From Telmatospirillum sp. (lineage in GTDB: Bacteria; Pseudomonadota; Alphaproteobacteria; CACIAM-22H2): a stretch of 64,000 bases of DNA. This document shows, in pieces, positions 60,334-64,000 of this stretch (positions are counted from its first letter, which is position 1; every line of letters begins with the position of its first letter). The stretch covers positions 80,654 through 144,653 of the forward strand of contig JADCGL010000013.1 of the NCBI GenBank assembly GCA_020248985.1, read 5' to 3'. The notes beneath the pieces were generated by a model. The model did not search any database. It was not told where the DNA came from and saw only the letters and a list, made by a program, of their open reading frames with translations. The position numbers and the translations under genes are program-made.

Positions 60334-61403
60334 GCGCCGGTGCCGAGCAGGCTGCGCCGCGTGAGCATACGACTTACCTTGAAGCGCAGCGCATCGGACT
60401 TGAGATGCGCGCGCGTGTCGGGATCGAGCCCGCTTGCGCGCGCCAGCGTTGCCGCGAGGATCTGCAGCGGCACGCATGCCGCAAGCGCGAACAAAGCCGG
60501 CGGCATGTCGGGCAGCGTGATACGCCGCGCAGCACGCGCGACGGGCGTGGATGTGGTGTCGATCGCAAGCGTGGCGACGCCAAGTTCGCGCAAGGCCGCA
60601 CAGCTCTCGTCGGCATAGGCGGCAAGGGCGGCATCGCCTGCCAAGACGACGACGAGGTCTTGCGTTGGCATCGCCCAATATTGGCTGTGCGCGAATTCTT
60701 CGAGTTCGCCCGACCATGCCGGAATGCGCGTGAGCTCGACGAATTTTGCAGCACCGTATTGTGCTGTGCCGATGTCGTTGCTGGCCGACAGGAGACGCAC
60801 GCCGGTTGGAACGGCAAGTCCTGCGAATGCGCCGTCGCTTGCGGCCAGGGCTGCATTCTGTGCTGCAATTGCAGCGCCGAGGTCCGGCGGCTCGCGGCCA
60901 GCGGCACCGGCGGCAAGTGCCATCAACGCGGCGAGCGTGGCCGTATAGCTCGCGGTACCGCACAGGAAGGGGGCAATGTCGGCAAGATCGAGCGAGATCT
61001 TGGTGCCGGCAATCTCGCCGAGGCGCCCGCCATTGCCGTTCACGAGGGCCAGCATCGGCACGCCAGCAGAAGCGACCGCGCGTGCGGCCTCGAACGTGCG
61101 GTCTACGTTGCCGGACATCGAGATCGCAATGACGCGGTCGGTGCAGCGGAGACGATCCGCACCCAGCACCATGTCCATGGCGCCGATGGGGCGCCAATCG
61201 AGTCCGCATTCGGCGGCCCAGCGGCTTGCGGCGATTGCGGCAAACAAGCCGTCGCCGCAACCGGTGACCCAAAGACGTCCGCCGTCGCCCGGTGCCAGCA
61301 CCGTGCGGCCGAGGGCTGCAAAGCTCTCGGCGCGCGCGGCGAACGCCGTCAGCACGCCGGGTTGGCGTGCGATGTCGACAAGCATGGGCGACGGCGTGGT
61401 CAT
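60330..61403 (-). CDS. SIS-domain sugar-phosphate isomerase/deglycase A
   Basis: A 357-residue two-SIS-module protein, GlmS-isomerase-like without glutaminase. GCGDG at 48-52 and SMSGNVDRT at 95-103 are the phosphate-binding motifs; ELEEFAHSQYWAM lies in the second module. FrlB-like or AgaS-like activity on a sugar phosphate is expected. Lies 3 bases after the first-paralog binding protein and overlaps the kinase A gene. Confidence 0.84.
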   Translation of the reverse strand: MTTPSPMLVDIARQPGVLTAFAARAESFAALGRTVLAPGDGGRLWVTGCGDGLFAAIAASRWAAECGLDWRPIGAMDMVLGADRLRCTDRVIAISMSGNVDRTFEAARAVASAGVPMLALVNGNGGRLGEIAGTKISLDLADIAPFLCGTASYTATLAALMALAAGAAGREPPDLGAAIAAQNAALAASDGAFAGLAVPTGVRLLSASNDIGTAQYGAAKFVELTRIPAWSGELEEFAHSQYWAMPTQDLVVVLAGDAALAAYADESCAALRELGVATLAIDTTSTPVARAARRITLPDMPPALFALAACVPLQILAATLARASGLDPDTRAHLKSDALRFKVSRMLTRRSLLGTGA

Positions 61404-61406
61404 CGT

Positions 61407-62459
61407 TCAGCTCGCGAAGACACGGTCGAAGCGCTCGACGATCTGGCCGCGCACCGGGGCGATCTTGCCCCAATCGACAGACTGCAGACGCGCCACTTCC
61501 GCCGGCGTCGACGGCGTGTAGGGGCGTGCGGCCTCGGGGATTGTCACGCCGCGCACGGTCGGCCCGAAGAAATACGGCGTGTTGGCGGCGAACTGCTGGT
61601 ATTCCGGCGACAGGATGCCGTCGATCCACTGGTAGACGAGATCGGAATGGCGCGTATTGGCGATCTCGGACATGAACGAGACGATCGCGACGGGGCCGGG
61701 GGCGGGCTGCACGAACTTGATCGGCAGGCCCTTCGCGGCCGAAGCCGCGGCGTCGTTGTTCCAGATCGGCGCCAAGCCGATTTCTTCGCGTTCCAGCATC
61801 TGGATGAGCTGCGTGGGCGTGCGGCCAACCTGCGGCTTCAGCTCCTGCAGCTTGGTCCAGGCCGGTTCGAGATTGTCTTCCGCACCGCCGAAAATCTTGG
61901 CGACGATCGCAAGCACGCCAAGGCCGAGATTGGACGAGGCGCGCGGGATGCCAATCTTGCCGGCATATTCGGGCTTCCACATGTCGGCCCAGCTCGTCGG
62001 CGCGTTGCGCACGACTTTTTCGTTGTACGCGATGCCGATCAGCGAATAGCTCGCCGGCACGCCGAAGCCGCCCGACTTCGCGTTCAGTTCGGGAATGAGA
62101 TTGGCGTAGTTGCGCAGGCGCGCAGGTTCGATGCGTTTGATGTAGCCGTCGCGCTGCGCAATCAGATGCGGCGGTTCGCCGTTGGGCATCGCGTCGAACG
62201 GCGAGAAGCCCTGGGCGGCCTTGATCGAGGCCACGATGTCCTGGCTTTCGCTCGGCACAAGGCGGATGCGAAGGCCCGGTGTGGCCTGCTCCATGCGGCG
62301 CGCGAGCCACTGGTGCGGTTCCTGAAGCTGGCCTGCGAAGCTCACGATCACGAGCTCGCGCGCGGTCTGCGCCCGCGCGAGGGACGGGGCGGCGAGCAGG
62401 GCGCTGCCGGCGGCAAGGCCGCGCGCGAAATCGCGACGGCCAATTTTGCGGATTGTCAT
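61407..62459 (-). CDS. ABC binding protein, PotD/AfuA-like, copy 1
   Basis: A 350-residue family 1/PotD-like binding protein with a twin-arginine-like leader (MTIRKIGRRDFARG) and cleavage after LARAQ-type site. The stretches WADMWKPEYAGKIGIPRASSN and PYTPSTPAEVARLQS are almost the same in the adjacent paralog at 62489-63535. It delivers the operon's substrate to the PotABC-like core; the ligand is unknown, and this copy may widen specificity. A 14-base-scale ribosome site precedes ATG 62459. Confidence 0.85.
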   Translation of the reverse strand: MTIRKIGRRDFARGLAAGSALLAAPSLARAQTARELVIVSFAGQLQEPHQWLARRMEQATPGLRIRLVPSESQDIVASIKAAQGFSPFDAMPNGEPPHLIAQRDGYIKRIEPARLRNYANLIPELNAKSGGFGVPASYSLIGIAYNEKVVRNAPTSWADMWKPEYAGKIGIPRASSNLGLGVLAIVAKIFGGAEDNLEPAWTKLQELKPQVGRTPTQLIQMLEREEIGLAPIWNNDAAASAAKGLPIKFVQPAPGPVAIVSFMSEIANTRHSDLVYQWIDGILSPEYQQFAANTPYFFGPTVRGVTIPEAARPYTPSTPAEVARLQSVDWGKIAPVRGQIVERFDRVFAS

Positions 62460-62488
62460 GCTGGATCTCCTGGATTGCGGGGGGAACT

Positions 62489-63535
62489 TCAGAGGGCGAA
62501 AACGCGGTCGAACCGCTCGACGAGCGGTCCGCGCTGCGGCGCGATCGCGGGCCAATTGATCGTCTGCAGGGCGAGCACTTCGGCCGGCGTCGATGGCGTG
62601 TAGGGGCGGGCCGCCTCGGGCACCGTCACGCCGCGCACCGTGGGGCCGAAGAAGTAGGGCGATGCGGCGGCGCGCGCCTGGTATTCGGCCGAAAGGATGC
62701 CGTCGAGCCATTCGTTGACGAGTTCGGGATTGCGCGAGTTCGTGATGCCCGACATGAAGGAGATGATCGCGATGGCACCGGGCTTGGGCATCATGAAGCG
62801 GACCGGCAGGCCCTTTTCTGCCGCCGAAGCCGTGTTGTTGTTCCACAGCGGCGCAATCGCGATTTCCTCGCGCTCGAGCATCTGCGTGAGGATGGCGGGC
62901 GAACGCGCGGCCTTGGGCTCGAGTTCGCGCAGCTTTTCCCAGCCCACATCGAGTGCCGTTTCGGAACCGCCGAAGCTCTTGGCCGCGATGGCAAGCGTGG
63001 CGAGCCCGAGATTGGACGAGGTGCGCGCGATGCCGATCTTGCCGCGGAACTCGGGCTTCCACATGTCGGCCCAGGACTCCGGCGGATTGCGCACAAGCGA
63101 GGAATTGTAGGCAATACCGACCAGCGAATAGGTGGCCGGCACGCCGAAGCCTTGGCTCTTGGCGAGCAGGTCGGGAAAGACGCCCGGCAGGTTCTTGAGG
63201 GCCGTATCGTTGCGCCGCGCGATGTAGCCCTCGGACATGGCCGTGATGTGCGGCGGCTCGTCGTTGGGCATCGCGTCGAACGCCGATTGGCCTTGGCCCG
63301 CCTTGATCTGGGCGACGATGTCCTGGCTGTCCGACGGTACCAGCCGCACGCGCAATCCTGCATGGCGGCGCTCCATCTGGTCGCCGAGCCAGCGATGCGG
63401 CTCCGAGAGCCGGCCGGGATAGGTCACGATGACGAGTTCGCGGGCGGCTTGTGCGCGGATCAGGGTTGGGGCAGCGAGAAGCCCGGTACCGGCGGCAAGA
63501 CCGCCGATGGCAGCACGACGTGAAATGCGGATCAT
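62489..63535 (-). CDS. ABC binding protein, PotD/AfuA-like, copy 2
   Basis: A 348-residue paralog of the 61407-62459 product with the same layout: twin-arginine-like leader MIRISRRAAIGG, then ADMWKPEFRGKIGIARTSSN, PYFFGPTVRGVTVPEAARP and PYTPSTPAEVLALQT. Protein identity to the neighbour looks roughly two-thirds by eye. First gene of the 10-kb minus-strand operon that runs through SIS A, PfkB A, the PotABC-like transporter, SIS B, PfkB B and the BtpA/SgcQ protein. Confidence 0.85.
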   Translation of the reverse strand: MIRISRRAAIGGLAAGTGLLAAPTLIRAQAARELVIVTYPGRLSEPHRWLGDQMERRHAGLRVRLVPSDSQDIVAQIKAGQGQSAFDAMPNDEPPHITAMSEGYIARRNDTALKNLPGVFPDLLAKSQGFGVPATYSLVGIAYNSSLVRNPPESWADMWKPEFRGKIGIARTSSNLGLATLAIAAKSFGGSETALDVGWEKLRELEPKAARSPAILTQMLEREEIAIAPLWNNNTASAAEKGLPVRFMMPKPGAIAIISFMSGITNSRNPELVNEWLDGILSAEYQARAAASPYFFGPTVRGVTVPEAARPYTPSTPAEVLALQTINWPAIAPQRGPLVERFDRVFAL

Positions 63536-63690
63536 GGAGTCCTCCTGGGCTGGAATGCGGAAAATGGAAATCGACGCTTGAACCGGTGCGCTGCGGGAAA
63601 TGCAGACGCACGTCGCACGGCTTGGCTCGAAGAAAATTCAGCAGGGGCGGTGGAACGATCCGCCGAAGCGCATGGCTCCGGCTGCAGCAC

Positions 63691-63707
63691 GGTCCTGGTT
63701 CAGGACC
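63691..63707. terminator. Short perfect hairpin downstream of LysR remnant
   Basis: GGTCCTG and CAGGACC pair perfectly around a 3-base loop, 10 bases beyond the stop codon of the minus-strand LysR-tail remnant. No U-tract follows, so it may be a leftover terminator or a protein-binding dyad. Confidence 0.4.
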
Positions 63708-63716
63708 GCCGAGGGA

Positions 63717-63839
63717 TCAGATGCGCGGACTTCGCCCCGCCGCGATGAAGGCGACAAAGGCGCGCGCCGAGCGCGAAGCACTGCGCCAGCCAAGCCGGAT
63801 CCGCGCGCGCGATTTGCCGCGGACGTTTCGGCTCGACAT
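63717..63839 (-). pseudogene. Probable C-terminal remnant of a LysR-family regulator
   Basis: A 40-codon minus-strand frame ending at 63717. Its last 25 residues, RLGWRSASRSARAFVAFIAA and the following GRSPRI, look like the ligand-domain end of a LysR protein (RxSRxxRAFVAFI). No upstream part of such a gene was found between 63839 and the right edge, where another gene seems to begin. Reading it as a remnant is inference; a true 40-residue peptide is possible but less likely. Confidence 0.35.
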
Positions 63840-63946
63840 GTGCGAGACATAAGACATAAAAGATTCATCTCACAGCAACCGGGCGCCGCGCAAGCTGCAA
63901 AAAATAGGCAGCGCTGCCCGCGCCTAAGGCAAACAAGGCAGGCGCC

Positions 63947-64000
63947 GTGGAAGCGACGATTATCGATGCCGACTGGATTCTCGAAGGCTTCGCTGCCGAC
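63947..64000 (+). CDS. Start of a gene truncated by the window edge
   Basis: A GTG at 63947 is followed by 18 sense codons (VEATIIDADWILEGFAAD) to the end of the window, with AAGGCAGG upstream as a possible ribosome site. The ADWILEG-like opening resembles N-termini of some amidohydrolases, but the fragment is too short to assign. Confidence 0.3.
   Translation, partial: MEATIIDADWILEGFAAD

Larger units (their letters stand above)
63536..63946. promoter_or_regulatory. Upstream region of the sugar operon
   Basis: This 411-base stretch must contain the promoter of the minus-strand operon (start codon at 63535, with GAGGACTCC-type ribosome site) and probably that of the gene at the right edge. 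It includes the LysR-tail remnant and a GGTCCTG-GTT-CAGGACC hairpin (63691-63707). A short GACATAAGACATAA direct repeat lies near 63846. No operator can be assigned. Confidence 0.4.

Noticed and set aside
60000..62603. Very long open plus-strand frame (over 860 codons) across the kinase, SIS and binding-protein genes
   Set aside because: It is the complement of three well-supported overlapping genes; its composition (Arg, His, Gly, Asp-rich) and lack of any family motif are typical of GC-rich shadow frames.

Overview
The window is GC-rich, gene-dense DNA. Genes overlap mostly by ATGA, GTGA or TTGA, GTG and TTG starts are common, and flavoenzymes and ABC importers dominate. The family mix (heterotetrameric sarcosine oxidase, IolG/E/D, HyuA/HyuB, an AfuABC-type importer, a permuted photolyase-like flavoprotein) points to a chromosomal catabolic region of a heterotrophic alphaproteobacterium, perhaps Rhodospirillales or Hyphomicrobiales. 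That placement is inference from gene content. I found no rRNA, tRNA, CRISPR array, phage gene or intact insertion sequence.

Layout. 1-0.8 kb: end of a two-subunit TPP decarboxylase-like pair. 0.9-1.5 kb: a decayed GcvA-type LysR gene, divergent from a 2-oxoglutarate dioxygenase (1.6-2.6 kb). 2.6-11.8 kb (minus): one long apparent operon with two amino-acid ABC permeases and a binding protein (no ATPase), a DadA-like dehydrogenase, a CMD/AhpD-like protein and soxBDAG. This looks like N-methyl or D-amino-acid uptake and oxidation. 12.2-13.8 kb: an ABC-F ATPase. 14.0-18.9 kb (minus): hyuB, hyuA and a LysR regulator. 19.1-23.3 kb (plus): a complete polar amino-acid importer with an aminotransferase. 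23.4-41.3 kb: a cyclitol/sugar island. iolE-iolD (minus) diverge from iolG, an SDR, an AfuABC-type importer and a LigC-like Gfo/Idh dehydrogenase; then come a GntR regulator, an HSL-type hydrolase, a CUT1-type sugar importer without ATPase, a TIM-barrel epimerase, a second Gfo/Idh dehydrogenase and a mannitol-dehydrogenase-family enzyme. 41.3-44.0 kb (minus): a NitT/TauT-type importer. 44.1-48.0 kb: GMC oxidoreductase, SDR and two cysteine-less CMD-like paralogs. 48.0-48.7 kb: unassigned. 48.7-53.6 kb (minus): permuted photolyase-like protein, photolyase, membrane methyltransferase-fold protein, DCC-motif protein and renalase-like flavoprotein. 53.8-63.5 kb (minus): tandem binding proteins, SIS, PfkB, a PotABC-like transporter core, a second SIS and PfkB, and a BtpA/SgcQ-family protein. 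63.7-63.8 kb: a probable LysR C-terminal remnant. 63.9 kb: start of a gene leaving the window.

The best candidates for undescribed biology are the doubled SIS/PfkB sugar-amine-like operon (53.8-63.5 kb), the AfuABC-linked cyclitol island (23.4-41.3 kb), the permuted photolyase operon (48.7-53.6 kb), and the cysteine-less CMD pair around GMC and SDR oxidoreductases (44.1-48.0 kb). Functions are assigned by family recognition from translated sequence; substrates are inferred from context and no database search was run.
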